Of a stretch of DNA of 64,000 nt, positions 21,972-33,392 are shown one piece after another. The stretch is taken from the NCBI RefSeq assembly GCF_025094135.1, contig NW_026252307.1, forward strand, positions 186,001-250,000, in the 5' to 3' direction. The DNA is from Mucor mucedo (taxonomy: Eukaryota > Mucoromycota > Mucoromycetes > Mucorales > Mucoraceae). The notes beneath the pieces were generated by a model. It was not told the DNA's origin. It saw only the letters and a list, made by a program, of their open reading frames with translations, and ran no database searches. The translations under genes and the position numbers were made by a program. The stretch's first letter is position 1, and each line of letters opens with the position of its first letter.

Positions 21972-22532
21972 ATGTCAATTGCTCGTATTGCCATTCGCTC
22001 CGTTGCCTTCAAGGTAAAATGAGCACCCAAAAAAAACACGACATGGTCAACTCAACATCTATTTTATTATTATCATAGTCTGCTCGTGCTGCTGTCCCCA
22101 CTATGGCCGCTCGTAGCTTCGCCGGTGCTGCTGTTATGCAAAAGGGTAAGACAGGAACGACAAAGTGTATCGAAAAGAGGATAAAGAAGCTCATATGCTA
22201 TCTGCTATTATAGATGTCATTCAAGATTTGTTCATCAAGGAATTGAAGGCATACAAGCCTCAACCCGTCGTAAGTTTTCTTAATTCAATGGAGAGGGTCA
22301 TTGTATTAATTGTTTTATTTTTGTCATGTATAGTCTGCCTCTGACGAGTCTTCTGCTAAGGAATTAAAGCTCCCTGCTGCCCCTGCTGTAAGTGATAGGA
22401 AGTGAATTAGTGTGGGGTAAAAAAAAGAAACATAACTGAATTTATATGTATTTTAAGGTTCCTCAAGTTGATGCTGATTTGACTCAACAATTGGCTGCTT
22501 ACGATGCCGAGCCCGAGGAGGTTGCCAACTAA
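21972..22532 (+). CDS. ATP14: Mitochondrial F1Fo ATP synthase subunit h
   Basis: Five tiny exons (21972-22013, 22079-22145, 22214-22269, 22334-22387, 22458-22532) encode 97 aa. The first 36 residues form a basic, Ser/Ala-rich mitochondrial presequence. The mature part starts near DVIQDLFIKELKAYKPQPV, the signature of fungal subunit h (Atp14), and is followed by an acidic, alanine-rich tail ending in a Glu-rich segment. Subunit h belongs to the peripheral stalk of ATP synthase in the inner membrane. Four introns in fewer than 300 coding bases is dense even for this genome. All donors are GTAA or GTAAG. The gene is not visible as one ORF. Confidence 0.9.
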
Positions 22533-22696
22533 ATGTTTTTTTACCTCTTCATTTTTTTTTATTTGAAAGCATAAAAAATATCCCTAAAATATAAACCAAA
22601 ATAAAAAAAAAGTGCAGTGTGTATAATAATATAAATTGTATATCTGAAGCTCTCTCTCAATTTTTATTCTTTTTTTTTATTATTATTATTATTGTA

Positions 22697-24116
22697 ATGA
22701 GAACGTTTTCGGTTGGAAATATCGCAAGGTTTGCAATACTCACACCTATTCTTGTCATTCTATTGACAATTGGTTGGTACCAACAAGCCATTCGTCATGT
22801 CAACCTTCCAGATTATAAAGAAAAAGAACCATCGTTTATTGTTGCAGGATATTATATCAACTGGGGCATTTATGACCGCAAATATAACGTTGTGGACCTG
22901 AAGGCCGAGAAATTATCTCACATCTTGTATGCATTTGCCAATGTCAATCTTGATGGCACCATTATTCTCGGTGTAAGTCTATATCGATGATTCTACTGCT
23001 TATTTTTAAGAAACTTGCTATTTTAGGACCCTTGGGCTGATACTGATATTAAATTCCCAAAAGGTACATATATAAAAAATGCATGAAAATAGAAAACTTA
23101 TCCTGAGTGGTGTACAACTAGATAAAACATTGGATGGCGTACAAGATCCTTGGAAAGAAAATGATCAAGATTTACACGGCAATTTCAAGCAACTTTCCTT
23201 ATTAAAAAAAAAATATCGACATGTAAAAGTGTCACTTAGTGTGGGTGGCTATTCATGGAGTTCTAATTTTTCAGCTATTGCTTCCAGTACAGAATCTCGA
23301 GCAACATTTACAAAAACAGCGATTGAACATCTTGAAAACCTCGGATTGGATGGCATTGATATTGATTGGGAGTTTCCTCAAGATACCACCGATGCTGAAA
23401 ATTATGTATTGCTCTTAAAAGAAGTACGCGTTGCCTTGGATAATTATCAATCCACTAATGACCCAACCAATAGTCCCTTTTTATTGTCAGTAGCTATGCC
23501 ATGCGGACCCGAGAATTACAATATACTGAAGCTAGAGGAAATGTCCCAGTACGTAGACATATTCTATATGATGGCATATGATTTCGCCGGTGATTGGGAT
23601 AAAAAGACGGGACATCAATCCAATCTTTTCGGTGGTCCGTTAAATGTGGATCAAGCAGTAAAACACTTTGAAAAAGCAGGTGTTCCATCCAAAAAGATTG
23701 TGATGGGATTACCCATGTACGGAAGAGGCTTTTCAAATACTATCGGAAGACCTGGTTCGTCCTATCATGGTATACCCGATGGTTCTTGGGATAAGGGCTC
23801 TTTTGACTACAAAGATTTGCCTAGAAAAGGAGCAAAAGAGCACTTTGATGAAGAGCTGGGTGCCTCCTGGTCATATGACGAGGATAAACGAGAGTTCGTC
23901 ACGTATGATTCTCCTGCAGTTGCACAGTTAAAATGTGATTATATCAGGGAAAGACAATTAGGTGGTGCCATGTTCTGGGAGTTGAGCGCAGATGCTGTTA
24001 GCGACGACAGAAGCCTGTTGGAGACTGTGTATCAAAATCTCGGATCGCGTTTAAATACAGATGAAAATCATTTGGTATACCCCCATAGCTCCTTTGACAA
24101 TGTCCGTTCTACTTAA
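22697..24116 (+). CDS. GH18 chitinase-like glycoside hydrolase with N-terminal membrane anchor
   Basis: Exons 22697-22972, 23027-23063 and 23122-24116 give 435 aa. Residues about 12-32 are a hydrophobic segment preceded by basic residues and not followed by an obvious cleavage site, so it may act as a type II anchor. The GH18 barrel follows: FIVAGYYINW strand, VKVSLSVGGYSWSSNF, then the catalytic DGIDIDWE motif with the acid Glu188. Later come MAYDFAGDWD, GLPMYGRGF with an inserted CID-like region, and GGAMFWELSADA. Such enzymes hydrolyse chitin in the cell wall or medium. No chitin-binding module is present. An in-frame ATG at 22619 would add only a poly-Phe/Ile stretch and is disfavoured. 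Confidence 0.9.
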
Positions 24117-24313
24117 AACTAAATATTTTCTGGCCTCCACGGTTAATGTTTGCTTTTGAACAATGTTCCTTATTGAATGTAATAGCTCAATTCTCATATT
24201 TTGTACAGTGTTCTACTATTTAAACGAATAAAAATTTCAATTTATTAATTGGCAGTAGGATGTTTGACCAATAATTCACACGATACAAATGTAGACTTCC
24301 GCTTGGAATTAAT

Positions 24314-24850
24314 AAACGGGTCTCTTAGGGACAGCCAAATTTTCTTAGGGACAGCCAAATTTTCTTAGGGACAGCCATTTTTCTTAGGGACAGCCATTTT
24401 TCTTAGGGACAGCCATTTTTCTTAGGGACAGCCATTTTTCTTAGGGACAGCCATTTTTCTTAGGGACAGCCAGGGTGCACGTAGTCGTAATGTTGGGATT
24501 ATGATACTTTAATAGATATCGAGAGGTCAATAGAACTTAATAACTTGAAATTTATACACATTTATCACAACTAACATAGTTTAAACCAGTATATGTATTT
24601 TAAAGCTAACTTTTAGCTTCTCGTTTGGACTTAACATTAATATTTCTGCGTAAGATTTAATTCAAACGAGCTCAAAGGCGAAAGAGTGATAATAGAATTG
24701 TCAAAATAAGTATAAATCGTTTGATGTACATTTATTTGTAATTTTTACATTGTTTTTGATTGTATATCCTTGCTCCCATGTCTACAGAACATCCAAACCA
24801 TAGATCTTACGTTGCGACTACGTGTACTTTGGCTGTCCCTAAGAAAAGCG
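24314..24850. mobile_element. Non-autonomous DNA transposon (MITE-like), copy B
   Basis: A 537-bp copy of the element at 21128, in the same orientation. The left end has an expanded tandem array; the right end keeps a single inverted GGCTGTCCCTAAG unit. ATTAAT flanks both sides (24308-24313 and 24851-24856), differing from the duplication of copy A, so two independent insertions are likely. The internal 350 bp align with copy A through most of their length with scattered substitutions. No ORF is present. It lies 200 bp past the chitinase stop codon and about 230 bp from the decayed nuclease gene. Confidence 0.75.
24323..24471 (+). repeat. Tandem array of eight 19-20 bp units in the transposon terminus
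   Basis: CTTAGGGACAGCC occurs eight times, spaced by AAATTTT (first two intervals) or ATTTTT (the rest), giving a period of 20 then 19 bp. Copy A has three degenerate units at the same place, so the array has grown or shrunk between copies. The units are homogeneous with no unique spacers, which distinguishes this from a CRISPR. Confidence 0.9.
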
Positions 24851-25085
24851 ATTAATAAACTATAACAAAAGTATAAGCATTTTTTTGTGTAACAAAATGA
24901 AGTGATATGCGCTCTTTTTTAAAGTGTCGTGTATGAAAAGAATACACAACCAGTGGACAAAACGTAAGAAAATGAATTTTCGGACAAAAATTGCTTTTTT
25001 TTACCTGTAATGATCTTAATCCTCACTTAAAAGGAAACCGCGTTTGATACGGCGATACGATAATGAGAACTTGTTAGGCTTATTG

Positions 25086-26130
25086 TTAAGTTTTCTTGAG
25101 TTTAAAAGCCTCTGGTCTTCCTTCGTCTGACCAAATCGCCTTTGAGATTATCATTATATTTCTGGCAGCATTCACGTCCCTTTGCCACACCTTTTCACAT
25201 TTTTGGCAGCAAAGAACTCCACTACCCTTAAATCTGGGGATTTTAATCACCTTTAGGTCATCAAAATAACATCAAATGCATACTTTGGATGTTTTATATC
25301 GATCAACTCACCTCCTTTTTAGAAAAATTGTAATTGGGGTAATCTTTGGACCTTTGTTTATGGCCTGTTTGTTAGCATCTTCTACAAACTTCGGCTGTCG
25401 GACCCAAGTCAATCTTTCTTTTACCTAACTTTTTTTAGATTTAACAGTAAAACTTTGCTTTCTTTTTTTTGATAGAGTAAGAGCCCACTTTAAACATGTT
25501 AAAATATAGCACTATAAACAGTAAATGTTATCACAAAATTACCATCATTTGCAGAAGATTCTCTGTAGAACAAGCAATTAAAATGGTTTTTGTTCACATT
25601 CCCTTCGTCATGGCAATCTATGTATTCAGGTCATTTTTGTAAAATATATATACGTTGAGTATACGTTAGTCCTTTATTTGTAAAGCTCTACCTTTGAAAC
25701 AATCGTCATCTTCTCTTGTATTTATTTTAGATAGAACATCTCTTTTCTTGATAACAACATTTTTAATCATAGTGCAATTGAGAAAATTAAAATAACATTT
25801 GACCACAAGTTTGTTTTATGTCTAAAAGAGAAGAGAGGCATCCAAAATCATTATTCATTCAGCTTAAGTATTAACCGTGTATTATGTGTAGTTAGCGCTT
25901 GATTATCAAATGCTTTTAGAAGCAAATCTGCTTTGTCTTTACTGGCGTTCGCCGCAATACGCTCATCAAATTTTGCCAGCACAAGCTTTTTATCATTTTA
26001 ATAAGCTATTTCTTTTGAGCTCTCAATAATATTCTATTTTTACATCTTTTAAAATTTTGGAGCAGTGTTTATTAGTTAATTCGTGTAATTGTTGTGAGTC
26101 GCACTAAAACCAAAAAGGAATATTTCTGCT
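25086..26130 (-). pseudogene. Decayed Fanzor/TnpB-like RNA-guided nuclease gene
   Basis: The last 110 codons (25424 down to 25086) show the C-terminal hallmarks of the TnpB/Fanzor superfamily: a YKTSKVC segment (RuvC-II plus first zinc knuckle), a second Cys-x2-Cys (CQKC), and RDVNAARNI, whose Asp is the RuvC-III catalytic residue. Two in-frame TGA codons break this part, one just before the YKTSK segment and one inside the first knuckle. Upstream, to about 26130, lie further protein-like pieces in shifting frames, including a Lys/Ala/Leu-rich helical stretch near 25870-25985. The gene is therefore inactive. Fanzors are known from fungal transposons. A bacterial TnpB contaminant is less likely given the fungal context on both sides. 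Confidence 0.65.
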
Positions 26131-26825
26131 GTGTAGATAAAAAACGGCAAAAGGCATCACATTGTGGAATATCTCCGTGAGTCAACCTTAATTTTGTGTC
26201 TAACTTCCTTTGTTCCCATATACTGCTTAAAAACTAATTTCCTAGATTTTTGGGTTATAAATGTCTATCTAAACAACATCTTTTAATTTTTCGAGACTTT
26301 TCAAAGATTTTATCTGTGGAAAATACAATATACCGTCTATCTTTGTGTGTGTTTAAAAAACGTGGAACTGCTGTTTTCCCCGCACCGAGAAAACCCAGCA
26401 GCCTTCTAACTAATATTGCAAAATATATCACCTGATGCTAGTTAATTATAGCATGATGTATAGTCAAAGTTTCAATATAGCTTAGCGAAAAATAATGTTT
26501 AATTATTGGGATGTCTATGCGTACATTTTTGTCTGTTTCCGTGTGTGTGCTTGGGACAATTGAAACTTAGTTAAGGCCAATGTATGACTCTTACCGAAAA
26601 CTAGATGGAAACCCAGAATTTCTATATCTGCTTTTTTTTTCAAACACCTCGAACCAGTCACCTTTTTTTGTTTTTGGGTATGTATTCTGAAAAAAACTTT
26701 TTTTTGAATGTTTCTTTGTTTGTTTCATTCTTTTTAAATTTTTTTCTTTGCACATCAAACCGGGATTTTATTTTTTTGATAAGAAAGACTATCCCCCACC
26801 TTGCTAAAAAAAATACAAAACAATC
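26131..26825. other. Intergenic region upstream of the purine permease
   Basis: The distal part may hold more of the decayed nuclease gene: the minus strand around 26280-26405 reads open for about 45 codons with a glycine-rich start. The proximal 200 bp carry pyrimidine-rich tracts typical of promoters here. No intact gene is present. Confidence 0.35.
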
Positions 26826-28855
26826 ATGGATACGAAAGTAGAAAACCCGACGATTCATGATGCTGAATCGATTCCGTCTCAGGCTCAAAATCAGTTTGAA
26901 GCGTATGCACCAGCCGATGTACCTAACCTTTGGAAAGTCTTCAAGTCACAAGTAGGCACCAAAGAAGGTTGGTGGGGTGAATTTGATTGGAATACCATGT
27001 GTATGCCTTCCGTCTTTGTTAAGGATAAGAAGCATACTCCCTTTTGGGGTTTAAACAGTCGTTTGCCTTTGGGTTTAGCACTCGTTATGGGCTTTCAGCA
27101 TTCATTAGCCATGGTAATATTTTGTTTGTTTGCCTTTGTCGTTATTTGTTTGTTTATTCGATTTTTTTTTTTTTTTTTTTTTTTTGACAGGTCAGTGGTG
27201 TGGTTACACCAATCTTGATCATGACGGGCTCAGGTCCTACTGCTTTGAATTTAACAACGGCTGATCAACAATATCTTTTATCCGCAGCTTTGATCACCTC
27301 TGCACTTTTATCATTGATTCAAATTACACGTTTTAAAATCTGGAGAACAAGTAAGCGCATACTCATCATAGATGAAAAGTAGAAAAATCATATTCACATA
27401 CATATTAGGCTTTTATGTGGGTACTGGTTTACTCAGTGTAGTCGGTCCAAATTTCGCTAGTATTCCTGCTGCCAGTGCCGTAATTAAAAATATGTATGCT
27501 AGTGGATTTTGTCCTACCAACGTCTTGGAAGATGGCACTATTCAAAACTTGCCTTGTCCTAATGCATGGGGAGCCATTTTAGGAACATGTAAGGCTCATT
27601 ACTTTTTTGTGGCGAAAATCTCTTTTTCTAACAAATAGAATTAGCCATGGTATGCTCGTTTTTTGAGATGGGCATGAGTTTCTTACCACCAAAGACAATC
27701 AAACGACTTTTCCCACCTATTGTATCTGGCACCACAATTTTATTGATTGGATGCTCCGTGATCAGTACAGCCTTAAAGGATTGGGCAGGTGGATCTGGTG
27801 GTTGTGCCTCTATGCCTGCCTCTGGATTTTACAGTAAATGTCCCAACATCGATGCACCCAATGCACTCTCTTGGGGTAGCCCACAATTTTTGGGGCTTGG
27901 TTTTGTTGTATTTGCCACTATTGTCTTGATTGAGAACTTAGGTTCGCCATTCATGAAGAGTTCTCAAATTGTGATTGGATTGATTTTAGGCTTGATCGTG
28001 GCAGCAGCGTGCGGTTATGTAGATCATAGTGCAATCGATACTGCCCCTGCTATTACATTTGTGTGGACACGTACTTTTCCTATTCAAGTGTATGGTCCGG
28101 CCATCATACCGTTCCTAATTGTGTACCTGGATAATATGTTGGAAAGTATTGGTGATATTACCGCCTCATGTGACGTATCCGGTGTAGAAGTAGAAGGACA
28201 AGTATTCCAGAGTCGTATCCAAGGTGGACTACTTGCCGATGGTATTAATTCATTTTTAGCAGCCTGTATGACCATCAGTCCTGTAGTAACGTTTGCACAA
28301 AACAATGGTGTGGTGGCCATGACGCGTTGTGCTAATCGTATTGCAGGTTATTGCTGTTGCTTTTTTATCTTGATTTATGGAGTCTTTGGCAAGATTTCCG
28401 CTGTATTTTTAGCCATCCCTTCCTCTGTCTTGGGTGGAATGAACGCTTTTTTGTTTGCTTCAGTTACTGTATCAGGCATCCGTATTCTTGCTTACCTTGA
28501 ATGGACAAGACGAGATCGATTCATTGTAACATGCTCTTTAGCGCTTGGTTTGGGTGTGACCTTGGTGCCTTCTTGGTTCACGCATGTATTTAATTATACA
28601 GGTGATAATGAGGCCTTACAAGGTTTTTTGAGTGCAATTGAAACGATTGTGGATACAGGTTACTGTATTGGGTCTTTAATGGCCATCTTTTTGAACTTGG
28701 TTGTGCCAGCTGAATGGGGACCAGAAACCATGAAAGAGTTGGAAGAAAAAGAACGACTTGAACTTGAACAATTACGTGATGGCTTTATTCATAACTCTGT
28801 AGTGGATGAAAATACCCAAGAAGAAATGAGCACCACCCGTACTATCCAAGCTTAG
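26826..28855 (+). CDS. NCS2-family purine (xanthine/uric acid) permease
   Basis: Four exons (26826-27113, 27191-27350, 27409-27588, 27645-28855) encode 612 aa, slightly longer than Aspergillus UapA. The NAT/NCS2 signature Q-N-x-G-x4-T-R is present as QNNGVVAMTR, the form found in xanthine/urate carriers rather than uracil carriers. The TM1 region has the GFQHSLAM motif, and the conserved MVCSFFEMG and KRLFPPIVSG segments follow. About 12-14 membrane segments are predicted and both termini are cytosolic. It should import oxidised purines with protons at the plasma membrane. The acceptor at 27644 was chosen over a nearer AG because the latter creates an immediate stop. Confidence 0.93.
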
Positions 28856-28963
28856 GCAAAAATTATTTTTGTTTATGTACATAGATATTTTTTTTTTTTA
28901 ACTCTATATAAATTTTTTATTTATGCTATACTTTTTTATATTATATGATGTTACACGATTAGT

Positions 28964-30489
28964 TTAATAGTCAGGGTTTGATTCTTTTCCTATTCTGGCG
29001 CTTCTGATTTGTTTTGATCTGGATTTCTTGTTTTCGTCGTACAGGTATTTCTTATCCACGTTACTTAAACCAGCTGTGCTGATGCCTCCTCCTTCCTCAT
29101 CGGAGTCATCTGAATCATCTTGTGGACGACCTACGAAACCTGTCGAATAACGGAAGATATCCTTCATCATTGAGTTTGTCTATACATATTTATTTATTTA
29201 TTTAGCATGCATTTCATTTTGTTTTGTCATTGCCATAAAGTTACCTTTAAATGATGCTGAAATCCTGGTCCTAAACATCTCCTAAACGAGTTCAAGGGCA
29301 AGATCTTAGACCAGCCACGGAAAGATAAAACTTTGCCCCCAATCTTGAGCTCTTCCACTGGTTTTTCATTATCCTCCACGGTTCTCACAATGTCACGAAA
29401 AACAGATTTTTGTTCAACACGATCACTCTTAGCTCGACGACGGCTGCTATCGACGGATAAATCCTTTAATGTGTGAATTAAACCGTCCATATTATCATAT
29501 TCCGGTTTTACTGCATCCTCATCCTCTTCTTCATCATCCTCTGCATCTGCATTTAAAAATACATTGGCACTTTCAAACATGAGGCCAATATTTTCTCCTG
29601 CTGCAATACGAACGTCTTTATCTGAGGACTCTAATAACATTTCGTGCATTGGCATCACTCTACGAATAAAAAAGTTAGTTTTTATCTCCATTCTAAGTTA
29701 TCATAGTCGAGACTTACTTTTCAAGCTCTTCCCATAATATATCGAAATCGACGAATCCAGTTGAAAAGGAAGATGCATACAAAATACCGTAGGCTCTAAG
29801 AGACTCTGCAAATAATTGATCACATTCTTGAGGGGATAATTCATCAACGTTAAAATCTGCACCGTCAGTTTCGATCAGATCGAACAGATATTCTCGTACG
29901 AGTTGTTTATCAATATCCGAAGCCGCAGTATACGTGATCAATGCCAAGGTTTGGAGACACTAAAATTGGAGAGATTTAGGATATACATACATTGAAAATA
30001 AAAATGAATAGAAACGTTACACTCATTTTGATTTCTACATCTGGGCTATTCTTGATAGCACTTCTGAGACATGATAAAATACGTCTGTATAGATCATCCG
30101 CTTCACCTTCCGAGATATCATCCAAGTTGATAAAGGTTAATGCGATAGCCCGCGCAGCGAGGCAAGCTTCTTTTGTACTATTATTCTTGGCAACGGATTT
30201 CTTTAATAATCCCAAAATCTCTTCCAATCGATTTTCGATTTGAGAAAATACATGATGATTTGAGAAGATATTTGTAATAATTTCCAATGACTCTTCTCGA
30301 GTACTGCTTTTCTGTTAGTTGTACTGCTGTCAACTAAATTTTTCTGCTTTTTTTTTTTTTTTACCTTGTTCGACTTTCGGAAAGATCGTCAATGGCTTGA
30401 TTCATCTTTTCAGTCCAGCCAGGACCTGTAATTTTTACTTCTTCTACAGGCTCTTCCTGTTTCGTTTTACTACTTTTCTTTGGTGCCAT
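28964..30489 (-). CDS. IFRD-family (interferon-related developmental regulator) protein
   Basis: Five exons (30365-30489, 30021-30303, 29718-29959, 29245-29659, 28964-29179) make 426 aa. After a Lys/Glu-rich start comes an all-helical ARM-like IFRD domain (residues about 45-330) with the DAD-type acidic insert near DAEDDEEEDEDA. The conserved C-terminal block LNSFRRCLGPGFQHHL-MMKDIF follows, and the tail is Ser/Asp-rich and basic. Human IFRD1/2 act in transcription and translation control, and IFRD2 binds inactive ribosomes; the fungal role is inferred at most. It is convergent with the purine permease, the two stop codons being only about 110 bp apart. Confidence 0.85.
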
Positions 30490-31191
30490 TGTTTAAAGCG
30501 ATAAAATAAAGAAGAAAAAATGAATTGAAACCCTAAAAGTTATTTATTTTAGTACGAGCGGTGACCGTCTATTTTTATGATTACCGCAGTTTGTGTCATG
30601 CAACATTCTTTTGGGTTTTAAAGATCCGATACAGATCACGCTATTTTAATTTACATCATAGTTGTGTAACTTTTAAAAGTTTGACAAGACCGCAGTAAAC
30701 ATTTCAACCCACAAACATTGTCATCTGCCGCACATCAAAAACTATGATAAACTAGTTTTGCACCTGGTTTATTATTGCGCATTATACCAACGTTGCGAGT
30801 AATTGTGAAAACTTTAACTGACATTATATTTCTAAAAACATCTATTCGGCAAAACTTTGGCCATAACTTCAGCTTAGGCAATCAATTTGTCTCAAACATG
30901 ACAACATTCGACTCTATTTATTACTATACACCCTAATCACAGCTAGTCCATTTATTTGAGATAACGAACACTCAATAAAATTAGACACCCATTGATAAAT
31001 AACATCCACCGTTTCGACATATATCTTATCCACATTACCAGATCGAATAGGATTCCATCCTACTGTCGATTGGTAAAATTTTTTTGGAATCTTTCAGTAA
31101 ACTGTGGTCTTTTATTAATGACTTTTATTGGAGTAAGAAACATTTTATTACGATATTAATTTTTATAAAAGTATAAATATATACGTCTTAT
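30490..31191. other. Intergenic region between IFRD and the membrane Kelch cluster
   Basis: A 702-bp gap between two minus-strand genes: IFRD promoter on the left and the 3' flank of the first Kelch gene on the right. AT-rich; no gene or RNA seen. Confidence 0.45.
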
Positions 31192-33312
31192 CTAGTGAAT
31201 GTCAGGTTTCTGTACTTGGTCTCTTCTTGCGGTCTTGGTGTTAGGTTTTTGTGCTTCATCCCCGTGAACAGAGTCTGCGGAACGGGGATCAACTGTATCA
31301 GGACGTTCCAACTTCCCTTTTGACGACATCTGAGCCGAAGAATCTAGTACGCTTGTGGCTCCGGGAGCAGAAGTATTATTTGGGATATGAGGTGCATGAG
31401 TAAAATGATCTTTAGGAAGGTACATATCGGCTTCTTCTGCGTAATTATCTTGGATTTTATCCCAATCCACCCCTGTCTTTTCTTTTTTCTTGTTTCTTCT
31501 CTTTTTAATTATGCAGAATATTATGACGGCCAATATCATTAGTCCCTAAAATAAAATGGAAATAAGAAGTTAATTTTATACAGCCAACTAACAACGATGT
31601 AGTGTCGTATTTACTGCAACTGAGACACCGACACCAATACCAATAGTAGCAGCAGAAGTCAGACCTTTTCTTGGGTTGTCAGCATCAGTATCTGAAGATC
31701 CGGGAACTGTGTCTGTTGGTGAAGCGGCTGAACTGTTCAATTTATTTAATAAAGTGATCATTAAAGGCTCTGTAACGTCTAGTATGAGTATATTTTCAGC
31801 CAGTTTAGTCTCAGTCTCGGTTCCATATACAATAAATAACGTGCTGTTGGTTATTGCAATAGCTAAATACATTTAATGTAAGCCATTTGTGCTTTACATA
31901 TTTTGCAGTATTTGTGTTCTGTACCTGAATGTCGGCTTCTGGCTAAATTAACACCTGCATCTACTGGAATAACTTGTGGAGTCCATTGGTAAGAGTCAAG
32001 ATCCAAAATGTAGCAATAATCTGCTAGAGCTAGAAAGGTCAAGATTCGTTAGTTGATTTATTCAAATGGAAGTATTGTTTTGCCATTACGTCTATCTGAG
32101 TCGTCGTTCTGTCCACCGTATATGAGAACATGCCTCTGATTGGGGCCCACTATATTTTCAATTTAGGTTAGTATGTATGACACTCTATTATAATTAGAAT
32201 ATCATCTTTTTTTTTAAAAAAAACATACCCAAGGTAGCGGAATGTCCGTATCGAGGAGCAGGTCCCTGCCCCCACATTGTTTTTCTTCCCCAGCTTTGGC
32301 TTGTGAAGTTATATAAGTCGATGGTCTTAAAGCCAGGCAAATCATCGTAAGGATCTGTAAAACCGGGTCTTCTACCGCCAAAAAAAAAAATAATGTTCAT
32401 TTTATCATCAAAAATTGCCGCTTGACGATAATCAACTCTATCTACATCTTCACTTGCTGATATGTTAGGTCTCCAAGGCTATCAAAAACCATGTCAGTAA
32501 AAAGTAGTTGTTGTTAATTGAAAATATTTTGTCACAAACGTTTTCCGTATTCCCTATATCTAGCACCTCTATTTCAGTATAACCGTTTATATAATTCTCT
32601 GCAGTCTCGTTATAAGGTGTAAGGTTGTCACTGTAAATCCTTTTTAAGTTAACATGTCAAATAAAACGTTAACCTGGTATTAAACCTACATTCCAAGACC
32701 TCCATAAAGCACAAAACCGTATTTAGGAATATACACTGAGGCTGCATCAAAACTTAAATTTCATATTTTAGTCTCAAAAACTTTGTCTGAAAATTACAAC
32801 TCACATCTGCCTACTTTTTGCAGGAGGATCTTCAAAATTTTGATATGTGGTCCAAGATAAAGTTTCGGCGTTGAAAGATAAAGTCTGAGGAACGCCTGAT
32901 GAGTTTCCATAAATTTCCCCACCGACAACTAGCAATGTTTTTCCATCAGGTAATTGCGTAGACTGCGGATATCGTCTTGGTAATATATTTTGTGTTTTTG
33001 TATCTGTGTCGACTTTAACCCATATACTTTCGAATTCTTCTGGCTTGTCTGCACTAAAATTTGAGAGATCAAGCATGTGCATTGCGTCTGAAGGAACACT
33101 TGTCGAAATACTATCAGAACCTCCAAAACAAAATATTTTTTTAGCCAAATAGCCACATGCTAAGCAGGAAGATGAGTGAAATGCATATTTTAAAAATCAT
33201 GAATTATGGTCTTACATGCACCAAACCTGGCATCACCGGAAGAATTTTGAGCCATTACATGGTTGATGCCTGTAACCAAAAAAAGCCAAAAATGTATATT
33301 AAGTTGCTTCAT
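31192..33312 (-). CDS. Membrane Kelch-propeller protein, cluster copy 1
   Basis: Nine exons: 33216-33312, 32805-33159, 32690-32752, 32540-32630, 32229-32478, 32090-32149, 31925-32029, 31615-31862, 31192-31545 (540 aa). A signal peptide (about residues 1-22) precedes the Kelch ectodomain, whose repeats end in the usual double Gly (KKIFCFGG, TLLVVGG, GFVLYGG, FFFGG, VLIYGG). One transmembrane helix spans about residues 410-435 (GIGVGVSVAGLMILAVIIFC), then a KKRRNKKK stop-transfer and a 105-residue tail with VDWDKIQDNYA. Its exon 4 is the shortest of the family (91 nt). Such architecture suits a surface receptor or adhesin; no ligand can be inferred. It belongs with copies 2, 5 and 6 by loop sequence. 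Confidence 0.88.
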
Positions 33313-33357
33313 AAAAACAAAATTTTGAAAGTTACAAGACAAATGGCTTTTTCCCAT

Positions 33358-33392
33358 TATTTATAGTAAAATAATAAATCCAGGTGTCACAT
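33358..33392 (-). promoter_or_regulatory. Kelch-family promoter module, copy 1
   Basis: On the gene strand, ATGTGACACC (33383-33392) lies 17 nt upstream of a TATAAATA box (33358-33365), which is 45 nt before the ATG. The stretch between and around the two, including ATTTTAC just before the TATA box, matches copy 6 closely. Confidence 0.7.

Noticed and set aside
24323..24471. CRISPR array
   Set aside because: Units of 13 conserved bases alternate with the same 6-7 bp AT spacer each time; there are no unique spacers and no cas genes, and the array is part of a transposon end in a eukaryotic genome.
21122..24856. piggyBac-type TTAA target duplication for the MITE pair
   Set aside because: TTAA is present at all four junctions, but in copy B it is offset by one base relative to the conserved element end; a 6-bp duplication fits both copies.
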